From: Soonwooa sp032062245
Lineage (GTDB): Bacteria; Bacteroidota; Bacteroidia; Flavobacteriales; Weeksellaceae
DNA: 64,000 bases
Direction: 5' to 3'
Assembly: GCF_032062245.1 (NCBI RefSeq)
Contig: NZ_DAMBQF010000011.1
Span: 1-64,000 of the forward strand
Shown: in pieces, positions 27,170 through 35,650 of the stretch
How the letters are laid out: every line of letters starts with the position of its first letter
Numbering within the stretch: the first letter of the stretch is position 1
The notes under the pieces: model-generated
The model's input: the letters and a program-made list of their open reading frames with translations, nothing else
Told to the model about the DNA's origin: nothing
Databases searched by the model: none
Translations under genes and position numbers: made by a program

Positions 27170-28174
27170 ATGTCAGAACTGAACCAATCAGAAGATATTA
27201 AAAATTTAATGGAAAAAGTAAAAGAACAAAATTACTTTTTCAACCTACTAAAACAAGAAATCAATCGCGCTATTATCGGGCAAGAATATATGGTAGACCG
27301 TCTATTAATCGGATTACTTGGCAATGGCCATGTCCTTCTAGAAGGTGTGCCAGGACTTGCAAAAACTTTAGCGATAAAAACACTTGCCGAAGCGGTACAT
27401 GGACAATTCTCGAGAATACAATTCACGCCAGATTTGTTACCCGCAGATGTTGTTGGGACGATGATTTATAATGTTAAAGAAAATGATTTTTCGATAAAAA
27501 AAGGACCTGTTTTTGCGAATTTCGTTTTGGCGGATGAGATTAACCGTGCGCCAGCAAAAGTACAATCAGCACTTTTGGAAGTGATGCAAGAAAAGCAAGT
27601 AACCATCGGCGATGAGACGATGCAATTACCAAAACCTTTTTTAGTTTTAGCAACACAAAACCCAATCGATCAAGAAGGAACTTATCTTTTACCAGAAGCG
27701 CAAACCGACCGTTTTATGCTAAAGTGTAAAGTCGATTATCCCGAATTAGAAGACGAGCGAAAAATCATGCGTATGATTTCCACTCAAGATATTCCGACAA
27801 TTCGTCCAGTTGTTTCTTTAGACCAAATTGTGGAAGCTAAAAAATTAATCAACCAAATCTACCTTGACGAGAAAATCGAAAAGTATATTTTGGACATGGT
27901 TTTTGCAACGCGTTATCCAGAAAAATATGGTTTAGCAGATCTTAAAAATCTTATCAATTTCGGTGCTTCGCCAAGAGCAAGTATCAACCTTGCTATCGCT
28001 TCGCGCGCCAATGCTTTCATCAAAGGAAGAGCTTTTGTAATTCCTGAAGATGTTAAATCTATCGCAAAAGATGTGTTGAGACATCGTATTGGTTTAAGTT
28101 TCGAAGCGGAAGCCGAAGAAGTATCACAAGACGAAATTGTTGACAGAATATTATCCAAAATACAAGCTCCTTAA
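27170..28174 (+). CDS. MoxR-family AAA+ ATPase
   Basis: The product is 334 residues. Walker A is LLEGVPGLAKTLA, Walker B is FVLADEINRAPAKVQSALLE, and sensor 1 is LVLATQNPIDQEGTYLLPEAQ, split around residues 165-185. MoxR ATPases act as chaperones for VWA-domain proteins. Here it leads a run of DUF58, an unknown protein, BatA and BatB, which is the classic context. The 265-bp upstream gap is AT-rich and shows no confident -7 box. Confidence 0.95.
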   Translation: MSELNQSEDIKNLMEKVKEQNYFFNLLKQEINRAIIGQEYMVDRLLIGLLGNGHVLLEGVPGLAKTLAIKTLAEAVHGQFSRIQFTPDLLPADVVGTMIYNVKENDFSIKKGPVFANFVLADEINRAPAKVQSALLEVMQEKQVTIGDETMQLPKPFLVLATQNPIDQEGTYLLPEAQTDRFMLKCKVDYPELEDERKIMRMISTQDIPTIRPVVSLDQIVEAKKLINQIYLDEKIEKYILDMVFATRYPEKYGLADLKNLINFGASPRASINLAIASRANAFIKGRAFVIPEDVKSIAKDVLRHRIGLSFEAEAEEVSQDEIVDRILSKIQAP

Positions 28175-28235
28175 CTCAATTTACAATCTTAGATTTTAGA
28201 ATTAAGATTTACTAAGCATTCCTATATTAACAACA

Positions 28236-29099
28236 ATGGAAATAAAAGATATTGTCAAAAAGGTAAAACAAATCGAAATCCGTACGCGTAAGAAAACGGA
28301 ATCCAGTCTTATGGGGCAATATCACAGCAATTTCAAAGGTCAAGGGATGACGTTTTCGGAGGTTAGACCTTACCAATTTGGTGATGATATCCGCCGAATC
28401 GACTGGAATAAAACGGCACGTTTCCGCGAGCCTTTTATCAAGGTTATGGAAGAAGAACGGGAGTTGACAATGATAATCATGGTTGACATTTCGGCTTCCA
28501 TGGATTACGGAACGCAACATGGACTAAAGCGTGACTTTGTTGCTGAAGTTGCGGCTTCACTTGCTTTTTCCGCAGTTGGTAATAATGATAAAGTTGGATT
28601 AATCCTTTTCGCAGATAAAGTTTACAAAGTGGTCCCTCCAAAGAAAGGTCGCAAACATGTTCTTTCAATTATAAGTCATATTTTGACCGCCGATTATGTA
28701 CCCTCAAAATCCGATTTGGATGGTGCGCTCAATTATATGATGGGCGTTTTTAAAAGGAAATCTTTTTTGTTTTTGTTTTCCGATTTTCAAGATGAATTCG
28801 ATCAACGTGTTTTGTCAGTTGCTTCGAAAAAACATCAGCTTTTAGGATTAAGAATTTATGACCAGAAAGATCAAGAAATACCAAATGTCGGTTATGCGTT
28901 ATTGCAGGATTCGGAAACGGGACAAGACGTTTGGGTCAACACTTCCAATTCTCGCTGGCGGTATGAGTTTGCAGAACATCAAAAACAAAAATTCAGACAT
29001 TTGCAGGAATCATTTGAGAACAGCGCTGCTAGCTTGATCAACATGACAACCAACGAAGATTATAGCAAATTTTTGTATCAATATTTTCAGAAAAAATAG
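28236..29099 (+). CDS. DUF58 domain VWA-like protein
   Basis: The product is 287 residues. The DUF58 signature RPYQFGDDIRRIDWNKTARF is near residue 45. A VWA-like fold follows with the metal-binding motif MVDISASMDYG (DxSxS). It has no signal peptide or membrane segment. DUF58 proteins are usual partners of MoxR ATPases. The 61-bp gap from the MoxR gene and the shared strand indicate one operon. Confidence 0.93.
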   Translation: MEIKDIVKKVKQIEIRTRKKTESSLMGQYHSNFKGQGMTFSEVRPYQFGDDIRRIDWNKTARFREPFIKVMEEERELTMIIMVDISASMDYGTQHGLKRDFVAEVAASLAFSAVGNNDKVGLILFADKVYKVVPPKKGRKHVLSIISHILTADYVPSKSDLDGALNYMMGVFKRKSFLFLFSDFQDEFDQRVLSVASKKHQLLGLRIYDQKDQEIPNVGYALLQDSETGQDVWVNTSNSRWRYEFAEHQKQKFRHLQESFENSAASLINMTTNEDYSKFLYQYFQKK

Positions 29100-29126
29100 T
29101 TTAACCTCAAAACAGAATTTTAGGCC

Positions 29127-30032
29127 TTGAAATATTTCAAGTTTTCATATATCACGATTTTAGCTTTTTTAAGTCAAATTTTATTTGGACAAACGCTTTC
29201 CTCTAATCTTAGCAACACGACTTTAGCTTTGGGAGAAGTTGGCGAATACAAATTAAAAATCGATAATCTACAAGGTAAAGAAGTCGTCGTAGCACCTAAA
29301 AACGAATTGCTTCCTTTTCATTTTGAAGTGGTTAGCGACAGTATTTCGAAACAGCAAAACGAGTATTTTCGAGTTGTAAAATTTCAAATTTTTGATGAAG
29401 GAACTTTCAAAATTCCTGCTTTAGACATTAAAATCGGTGATCAAATTCAGAAGACGATTCCTTACGAAATCGAAGTCATCAACACCGCAAAAAAAGACGA
29501 TGTCATCAACGACATTATGAAAAACAAACAAGTTGATCTTGGCATTAAAGATTATTGGGAGCTATACAAATTCTATATTCTTGCGGCTTTGGTCGTTATT
29601 GGGATTATTTTCTTGATTGTTTATTATATTAAATATGGACGAAAAGTAAAAGGCAGTCCGAAAGTGTTGACCAACCAAACGCTTAAAGATCTTGACCGTC
29701 TCAAAAAGAAAAACTACATCCAAAATGGCAATTACAGAATGTATTATGTAGAGTTAATCGACATTACACGAGAGTTTTTGACCAAACAATATAAAATCCC
29801 AGCCAATGTTTTGCTAACCGATGATCTTATCGATTATATGAAAACTAGCAATATTATTTCGGAACAAAACGAAAAAATTATTGAAGATATTTTCCAACGT
29901 GGCGACTTGGTAAAATTCGCTAAAACAATCCCAAATAGCGACATGATGGAGAAAGATTTTAATGATATTAAAACAATGGTGCAACGCTCTACCAAAGATG
30001 TGGAAGCCGAACAACTAAGAACTATGAACTAA
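29127..30032 (+). CDS. Bat-operon membrane protein of unknown function
   Basis: The product is 301 residues from a TTG at 29127. This start is supported because it gives a proper signal peptide (MKYFKFSYITILAFLSQILFGQ) and no ATG is available nearby. A periplasmic beta-rich part is followed by one transmembrane helix at about 150-170 (FYILAALVVIGIIFLIVYYI) and a helical cytoplasmic tail. It resembles the unnamed protein usually found between DUF58 and BatA in Bacteroidetes and is probably an anchor within the Bat complex. Confidence 0.8.
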   Translation: MKYFKFSYITILAFLSQILFGQTLSSNLSNTTLALGEVGEYKLKIDNLQGKEVVVAPKNELLPFHFEVVSDSISKQQNEYFRVVKFQIFDEGTFKIPALDIKIGDQIQKTIPYEIEVINTAKKDDVINDIMKNKQVDLGIKDYWELYKFYILAALVVIGIIFLIVYYIKYGRKVKGSPKVLTNQTLKDLDRLKKKNYIQNGNYRMYYVELIDITREFLTKQYKIPANVLLTDDLIDYMKTSNIISEQNEKIIEDIFQRGDLVKFAKTIPNSDMMEKDFNDIKTMVQRSTKDVEAEQLRTMN

Positions 30033-30054
30033 CTGCGCAAGCGACTTTAGAATA

Positions 30055-31050
30055 ATGAATTTCAATTTTGAATTTTATAGCCCTTGGCTGTTGTTACTTT
30101 TTTTGGTTTTTGTACCCTTAATCATTCTAGATTTTGGACGAAAAAAACCGAAAGGCATCAAAGTTCCAACAACGCAAGCGATGCGTCCGGCAGGTGGTTT
30201 AGGATTGATTATGGCATTTTTAAGATTTTCAAAATATTTGATTTTGTCAGCCTTGATTATTGCAATGGCACGTCCACGGACTTTCACCATAACCGACGAC
30301 CGCGACGAGACCAAAGGCTTAGATATTATGCTAACAGTAGATGTTTCGTTAAGTATGTTAGCAAAAGACTTAGATCCTGACCGACTTGAAGCTTTAAAAA
30401 AGATAGCTAAAAACTTTGTTAATCAACGTCCGAATGACCGTATTGGTTTGGTTGCTTATTCTGGCGAAGCTTATACAAAAGTCCCGATGACGACCGATCA
30501 TCAAGTTGTTAATGACGAAATATCCGAACTTAGTCCCACCGAATTACAGCCCGGAACGGCGATTGGCGAAGGATTGGTTGTAGCTGTTAACCATTTAAAA
30601 GAGTCGAAAGCGAAAAGCAAGATCATTATTTTGATGACCGATGGCGAGAATAATGTCACGAATGCGACACCGCCAGAAATCGCGGCAGAACTTGCTATAA
30701 ACAATGGTATTAAAGTCTACACCATTGGTATCGGAAGTCGTGGTTATGCGCTTTTCCCAACAGCTACAGATATTTTCGGCGATATTGTTTTCACTGAAAA
30801 AGAAACTGATTTGGATGAAAATCTCCTAAAAGAAATTGCAAATCGAACTGGCGGAAAATATTTCCGAGCAACCTCGAATGACAGTCTACAAGAGATTTAT
30901 AACGACATTAATGGTTTAGAAAAATCAGATATTAAAACTTCAAAACTTTATCAATATCAAGAATATTTCCGAATTTTCCTTTGGATTGCTTTAGGGATTT
31001 TATTGTTCGATATTATTTTGAGATGGTTTTTGTACAAAATATTGAGCTAG
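30055..31050 (+). CDS. batA: BatA-like VWA-domain membrane protein
   Basis: The product is 331 residues. Transmembrane helices lie near residues 10-25 and 55-75, then a VWA domain with the MIDAS motif TVDVSLSMLAKDLDPDRLEA, followed by ILMTDGENN, and a C-terminal helix (FRIFLWIALGILLFDIIL). Bat proteins are linked to aerotolerance and stress in Bacteroides. Biochemistry is poorly known. The gene lies 22 bases after its neighbour and 4 bases before batB. Confidence 0.92.
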   Translation: MNFNFEFYSPWLLLLFLVFVPLIILDFGRKKPKGIKVPTTQAMRPAGGLGLIMAFLRFSKYLILSALIIAMARPRTFTITDDRDETKGLDIMLTVDVSLSMLAKDLDPDRLEALKKIAKNFVNQRPNDRIGLVAYSGEAYTKVPMTTDHQVVNDEISELSPTELQPGTAIGEGLVVAVNHLKESKAKSKIIILMTDGENNVTNATPPEIAAELAINNGIKVYTIGIGSRGYALFPTATDIFGDIVFTEKETDLDENLLKEIANRTGGKYFRATSNDSLQEIYNDINGLEKSDIKTSKLYQYQEYFRIFLWIALGILLFDIILRWFLYKILS

Positions 31051-31054
31051 ACAG

Positions 31055-32062
31055 ATGGATTTTTATTTAGATAATTATTGGTACGTTCTACTTTTCCTTT
31101 TACTTCCAGTGATTGGATTATTGCTGTTTAGCTTTATTAAATGGAAAAAAAAGAAACGCGAACTTTTTGCAGAAGCTCAATTCAGAGATCAATTATTTGC
31201 TAAAACAAGTAGATTTTCGAAGCTATTTCCAGGTTTATTTTTCTTGGCGATTTTATTTTTAATTTTTGCAATGATTGATCTTCTAGGAGGTAAACAAGAA
31301 ATAAAAACGCAGCAAAAAATGAACAATGTTATATTTTTGCTCGACGTTTCCAACTCGATGAATGCGCAAGACATCCAACCGAGCCGTCTACAACAAGGCA
31401 AAGATATTATCATTAATAGTTTTCCGAAAATGAATAATGATCGTGTTGGGATTATTGTTTTTGCGGGTGAAGCTAACTCGATTATGCCTTTAACAACCGA
31501 TTATAACGCTGCTGAATCTTACATCACGGGCATCGAAACCAGCGTTGTACAAACACAAGGCACCGACTTTTTGAAGGCGATGCAAATGGCGGTTAAAAAA
31601 TTCAAATCCATACCAAAAGGTGCGAGAAAAGTTGTAATGATCAGCGATGGCGAAAACAATGAAGAAAATGAATCTGCAGCTATAAAACTGGCTAACCAAG
31701 AAGGCATTATCGTTTCGACAATTGGTATTGGCGGCGAACAAGGTGCGCCAATTCCGGAATATTACTACGGACAATTGATGGGTTACAAAACCAATATGTC
31801 GGGTGAAACCGTCATGACCAAATTGGAAACAAAAGCTTTAAAAAATCTTGCATCCAGCACAGACGGAAGTTATATCGATGGCAACGACTTAGAGTCTGCG
31901 GTTGCCAAACTTTCTGATGTTTTGAAAAAGTCAACAAATTCTAACACTTCATATATAAGTTCTCAATCTGCAGAACATTATTATCAATACTTTTTAGGCG
32001 TTTCGATTGCGCTGTTTTTACTCATTTATTTATTTAATCCAAAGCGAGATTTAAATATTTAA
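31055..32062 (+). CDS. batB: BatB-like VWA-domain membrane protein
   Basis: The product is 335 residues with the same plan as BatA: two N-terminal membrane helices, MIDAS motif LLDVSNSMNAQDIQPSRLQ, MISDGENNEENE, and a last helix (YFLGVSIALFLLIYLF). The pair probably arose by duplication. It starts 4 bases after batA. A terminator and a -7 box follow, so it may be the end of the first Bat transcript. Confidence 0.92.
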   Translation: MDFYLDNYWYVLLFLLLPVIGLLLFSFIKWKKKKRELFAEAQFRDQLFAKTSRFSKLFPGLFFLAILFLIFAMIDLLGGKQEIKTQQKMNNVIFLLDVSNSMNAQDIQPSRLQQGKDIIINSFPKMNNDRVGIIVFAGEANSIMPLTTDYNAAESYITGIETSVVQTQGTDFLKAMQMAVKKFKSIPKGARKVVMISDGENNEENESAAIKLANQEGIIVSTIGIGGEQGAPIPEYYYGQLMGYKTNMSGETVMTKLETKALKNLASSTDGSYIDGNDLESAVAKLSDVLKKSTNSNTSYISSQSAEHYYQYFLGVSIALFLLIYLFNPKRDLNI

Positions 32063-32146
32063 AAACGGTATTTCGCCTCTTAGCTAGAACAAGTCTAAAT
32101 AGCAAACTAACAATTCTCCCAAAATATACTATTTATCGGCATATTT

Positions 32147-32175
32147 AACCCATTTTAACGTTTTAAGAATGGGTT
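32147..32175 (+). terminator. Internal terminator between batB and batC
   Basis: AACCCATT and AATGGGTT form an 8-bp stem with a 13-base loop, followed by TTTAA. It would cut the Bat cluster into two units, or allow partial read-through. Confidence 0.6.
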
Positions 32176-32192
32176 TTTAACAATTAAAGAAA

Positions 32193-32200
32193 TAATTTTG
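32193..32200 (+). promoter_or_regulatory. -7 box for batC-batD
   Basis: TAATTTTG matches TAnnTTTG, 5 bases before the batC ATG at 32206. The leader would therefore be extremely short. Confidence 0.5.
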
Positions 32201-32205
32201 CAGTT

Positions 32206-32958
32206 ATGAATATGAAGTTGATTCTCAGTCTTTTGTTTTTTATAATTCTTGGCCAATTTGGTATGGCTCAGGAAGGTTACAAAACACTTGTATATGAAGG
32301 CAATAGACAATTCGACAAAAAAAACTATGATGCTTCTTCTTCCAAATTCCTGGAGGCCGCTAAACTAGACGACAAAAACTTCGACGCACATTACAACCTT
32401 GGTAATGCTTTGTACAAAAAGAAAATGTATGAAGAAGCTAAAGCTGAGTTTCAAAAAGCGGAACAGAATGCAAAGAATAAAAATGATAAAGCTGCAGCAC
32501 AATATAATCTTGGTAATGCAATGATGCAAACCGAGAAAATGGATCAAGCTGCTGAAATGTATAAAAAAGCTTTAAAAAATGATCCTTACAACGAAAGCAT
32601 TCGTAAAAATTATGAGATTGCAAAGCTGAAAGAAAAAGAAAAAGACAAGAAAAAAGATCAAAACCAAGATAATAAAGGCGGCGATCAGCAAGATCAAAAA
32701 CAACAAGGCGGACAAAATAACAAAGGTGACCAAAAAGGCAATCAGCCAAATGGATCATCTAAAGATCAACAAGAAAAAGGTGAAGGTGCAGGCGACAAAC
32801 AATCTACGCAAGAACCAAAAGAAAACGGAAACAAAATTCCGAAAGATATAGAAAACGCTATTTTAAATAAAGTACAGGACAGAGAGAAAGAAACTGCACG
32901 ACGAATCCTTAACAAGGATGCAAACTCTATCCCACAGTCCAACGAGAAAGATTGGTAA
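32206..32958 (+). CDS. batC: BatC-like TPR protein
   Basis: The product is 250 residues. Signal peptide MNMKLILSLLFFIILGQFGMA is followed by TPR repeats to about residue 130 (FDAHYNLGNALYKKKMYEEA, AAQYNLGNAMMQTEKMDQAA). A long glutamine-, glycine- and lysine-rich low-complexity region (QDNKGGDQQDQKQQGGQNNK) follows, then a conserved tail with ILNKVQDREKETARRIL. It is periplasmic by prediction. Its stop overlaps the start of batD by one base (TAATG), so the two are translationally coupled. Confidence 0.9.
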   Translation: MNMKLILSLLFFIILGQFGMAQEGYKTLVYEGNRQFDKKNYDASSSKFLEAAKLDDKNFDAHYNLGNALYKKKMYEEAKAEFQKAEQNAKNKNDKAAAQYNLGNAMMQTEKMDQAAEMYKKALKNDPYNESIRKNYEIAKLKEKEKDKKKDQNQDNKGGDQQDQKQQGGQNNKGDQKGNQPNGSSKDQQEKGEGAGDKQSTQEPKENGNKIPKDIENAILNKVQDREKETARRILNKDANSIPQSNEKDW

Positions 32959-34727
32959 TGAAGCACATTTGGTTTTCGTTTGTTTTAAGTATTTTCTCGA
33001 CCATAACTTGTTATGGTCAAGTCTATATTTCGTCCGAAACCAATGTTAAAGAAACCACTACCAATGATGTTATCAGCCTCACGATTGCGGTAGAAATAAG
33101 TGGTGAAGACCAAGTACAAGAATCGCCAATCAAACTTCCGGACTTCCAAAGATTCGATGTTTTAGATTACAATTCTGAACAAAATACAATTATTGATCCT
33201 GTTAGAAAAGTTAGGGTTAACCAAATGGTTTATCAATTTTTACTACAACCAAAACAATCTGGTTCTATCAAAATTGGTTCAGCTCTGGTTAAGGTCAATG
33301 GCAAAATGTACAAATCTGAGCCATTTGACATTTTGGTAAGAGACGTTTCTAAACGTATACCAGACAACACTCGTAATCTTGCTAGCCAAAATAATCAAAC
33401 TTACCTTAATGTAAAACTTGACGATCACGAAGTCTATAAAAATCAACCTGTTGTTGCAACTTTGTCAGTAATTACTCGTGACGTCGATAATTTTAGAAAA
33501 GTTAAAAATATACAAACGCCGAAGAGCGGTAATATCCTAGTGCAACCAATCAGCTTAACACGTTCTGATATTGAACAAGATTCAAAATCTGGTCTGTTAT
33601 CGCAAATTGTTGGTATTTATATTATTTTCCCAAAAGAAGCTGGGTCTGTAGAAGTGCCTGCTTTTACGGCAGAGATTGTGGATCAGGGTGCTACAAGACT
33701 TACATCCAACAGAACCAATATCTCTGTTAAACATTTACCAGCCGGCGCTCCAGAAGATTTCAACAATTTTGTTGGTAACTTCAGCATCGATATGACAAAT
33801 GTCGAAAGTCTACCTCAACCAATAGAAATTAACAAACCTCTTGATATTGTTGTAAAACTTATCGGTCGCGGAAATCTATCGGCGCATAATATGCCGAAAA
33901 TTATTCCGACGGAAGACTATGATGTTTTCCCTCCAAAGTTGGTGAAAAATCTAAAAGTTGAGAAAGAAGGCATCGTTGGTGACATCGAAGCGCATTATGT
34001 TATTGTCCCTAAAAAAGCAGGAAATATTGCCATTAAAACCGAAAAAATGGCTTTCTTTAATCCTGAGAAAAAGCTTTATAAAGACCTTGGCGAAAAGTCA
34101 ATTGTAATACGTGCAATGACATCTTTAGAAATAGAAAATGCTAAATCTACAATGCAAAAAGTTAACGAATATACCAACACTGTTTTGGATAAAGTTAACA
34201 CGCCAGTTTTGCAAACAGAAACATTAAAACTATCCGAAAATAAAGGCATGAACTGGCAAGTTATTTTCGGAAATTTAGCTTTAATAGGCGCGATGGGAAT
34301 GGTAATCTATTTGGTTAGAAATCGTTATCAAAAGAAAAAATTAGCAAGTATTATTAAAGAAGAGCAACTGAAATCGAGACCAAAGATTACAACAATCGAA
34401 GAGACTGAAGCTTTATTAAGAAGTAAATCTTCTCTTAACTTGACAAGTCACTTTAATTATCTTGAAAATCTATTAATTCAAAAAAAATATTCGGAATTTT
34501 TTACTGAGTTTGCAAATCTAGAAGCAGAGGTTGATGCTAAATCAAATCAAAAATTTGGACATCCATACGCTCATCATTTAAAACAGACAAATGAAAATGT
34601 ATACCAAAAATATACTTTACTAAAAGACTCTCTTAACACTGAGAAGTATTCGCCAATCATTAACGGAGAAAAATTAGATTATATTTTGGTACAAAGTAAA
34701 GAGGTTTTTTCAGCAATTGAAAATTAA
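32958..34727 (+). CDS. batD: BatD-like protein
   Basis: The product is 590 residues from the ATG at 32958 (MKHIWFSFVLSIFSTITCYGQ, signal peptide). An upstream TTG at 32952 would add two residues and lies within batC. Several Ig-like beta domains fill residues 25-420 (for example LKLDDHEVYKNQPVVATLSV in part, IGRGNLSAHNMPKI). One transmembrane helix near 440 (FGNLALIGAMGMVIYLV) precedes a helical cytoplasmic tail. It closes the Bat cluster and is followed by a separate promoter. Confidence 0.9.
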   Translation: MKHIWFSFVLSIFSTITCYGQVYISSETNVKETTTNDVISLTIAVEISGEDQVQESPIKLPDFQRFDVLDYNSEQNTIIDPVRKVRVNQMVYQFLLQPKQSGSIKIGSALVKVNGKMYKSEPFDILVRDVSKRIPDNTRNLASQNNQTYLNVKLDDHEVYKNQPVVATLSVITRDVDNFRKVKNIQTPKSGNILVQPISLTRSDIEQDSKSGLLSQIVGIYIIFPKEAGSVEVPAFTAEIVDQGATRLTSNRTNISVKHLPAGAPEDFNNFVGNFSIDMTNVESLPQPIEINKPLDIVVKLIGRGNLSAHNMPKIIPTEDYDVFPPKLVKNLKVEKEGIVGDIEAHYVIVPKKAGNIAIKTEKMAFFNPEKKLYKDLGEKSIVIRAMTSLEIENAKSTMQKVNEYTNTVLDKVNTPVLQTETLKLSENKGMNWQVIFGNLALIGAMGMVIYLVRNRYQKKKLASIIKEEQLKSRPKITTIEETEALLRSKSSLNLTSHFNYLENLLIQKKYSEFFTEFANLEAEVDAKSNQKFGHPYAHHLKQTNENVYQKYTLLKDSLNTEKYSPIINGEKLDYILVQSKEVFSAIEN

Positions 34728-34741
34728 ACAAAAATATTTCA

Positions 34742-34749
34742 TAATTTTG
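34742..34749 (+). promoter_or_regulatory. -7 box for the marC-family gene
   Basis: TAATTTTG matches TAnnTTTG, 23 bases before the GTG start. Confidence 0.5.
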
Positions 34750-34772
34750 CGAAAAATTAAATTTATATACCT

Positions 34773-35375
34773 GTGAATTTTTTTGAACATATCTCTTGGA
34801 AAGAAACCTTTACGTGTTTCATGGTTTTGTTTGCGGTTATCGACATCATCGGATCGGTACCAATTATCGTTTCGTTACGTCAAAAGTTTGGTAAGATAGA
34901 AGCCGAAAAAGCTTCTATTGTTGCGGGAATTATCATGATTGCGTTTTTGTTTATCGGAAAAGAGATTCTAAGATTTATTGGCGTTGACCTCAACTCGTTC
35001 GCGATTGCTGGTGCTTTTGTCATCTTTATTATCGCTCTTGAAATGATCTTGGGCATCGAAATCCAAAAATCGTCACAAGCTAATGCCGCATCGATTGTAC
35101 CAATTGCTTTCCCGTTGGTTGCAGGCGCAGGAACATTGACGACAACACTTTCTCTAAAAGCAGAGTTCCACGAGATTAATATCATTTTAGGAATTATCCT
35201 TAACACGATTTTGGTATACATCGTTTTGAGAATTGCACCTTGGATCGAAAAGAAAATGGGTGAAGGATCACTACAAATTTTACAAAAAGTTTTCGGAATT
35301 ATCCTTTTAGCAATCTCTATTAAATTATTTACTGCTAACTTTGCACAGCTTATTCAGAATTACGTACATTTTTAA
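34773..35375 (+). CDS. MarC-family integral membrane protein
   Basis: The product is 200 residues from a GTG start (MNFFEHISWKETFTCFMVLF). It has about six transmembrane helices and the family motifs FAVIDIIGSVPIIVSL and PIAFPLVAGAGTLTTTLSL. MarC was once linked to multiple antibiotic resistance, but that link is not supported, and the transported substrate is unknown. A small two-helix gene follows after 11 bases. Confidence 0.9.
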   Translation: MNFFEHISWKETFTCFMVLFAVIDIIGSVPIIVSLRQKFGKIEAEKASIVAGIIMIAFLFIGKEILRFIGVDLNSFAIAGAFVIFIIALEMILGIEIQKSSQANAASIVPIAFPLVAGAGTLTTTLSLKAEFHEINIILGIILNTILVYIVLRIAPWIEKKMGEGSLQILQKVFGIILLAISIKLFTANFAQLIQNYVHF

Positions 35376-35386
35376 AAAATAATATT

Positions 35387-35581
35387 ATGCAGCTGTTTTA
35401 TAAAATATTCTTAGCCTTATTTGTGATATTTATCGGTATTAACATCTACGGAATTAATTGGAGCGTTGGCATTTTGGATGAAGAAAATTCTAAGTTTATT
35501 TTCTCCATTGCAGCTTCACTTATTGGTATTATCGTGATCTACATTATGAGCACTTGGCAAAAAGTTGGTGTTAAAAAATAG
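35387..35581 (+). CDS. Small two-helix membrane protein
   Basis: The product is 64 residues with two hydrophobic segments (LFYKIFLALFVIFIGINIYG and FIFSIAASLIGIIVIYIM) and no known domain. It is co-transcribed with the MarC-family gene (11-bp gap) and ends at a shared bidirectional terminator. Confidence 0.75.
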   Translation: MQLFYKIFLALFVIFIGINIYGINWSVGILDEENSKFIFSIAASLIGIIVIYIMSTWQKVGVKK

Positions 35582-35605
35582 TTTTTAAAATTAAACTTAA
35601 AATAA

Positions 35606-35631
35606 AAAAGCTTCTCAATTGAGAAGCTTTT
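35606..35631. terminator. Bidirectional terminator between convergent genes
   Basis: A perfect 11-bp stem, AAAAGCTTCTC with GAGAAGCTTTT, has loop AATT. It serves both the marC-side transcript and glnS. Confidence 0.9.
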
Positions 35632-35650
35632 CTTGTATCTAATCCACAAA

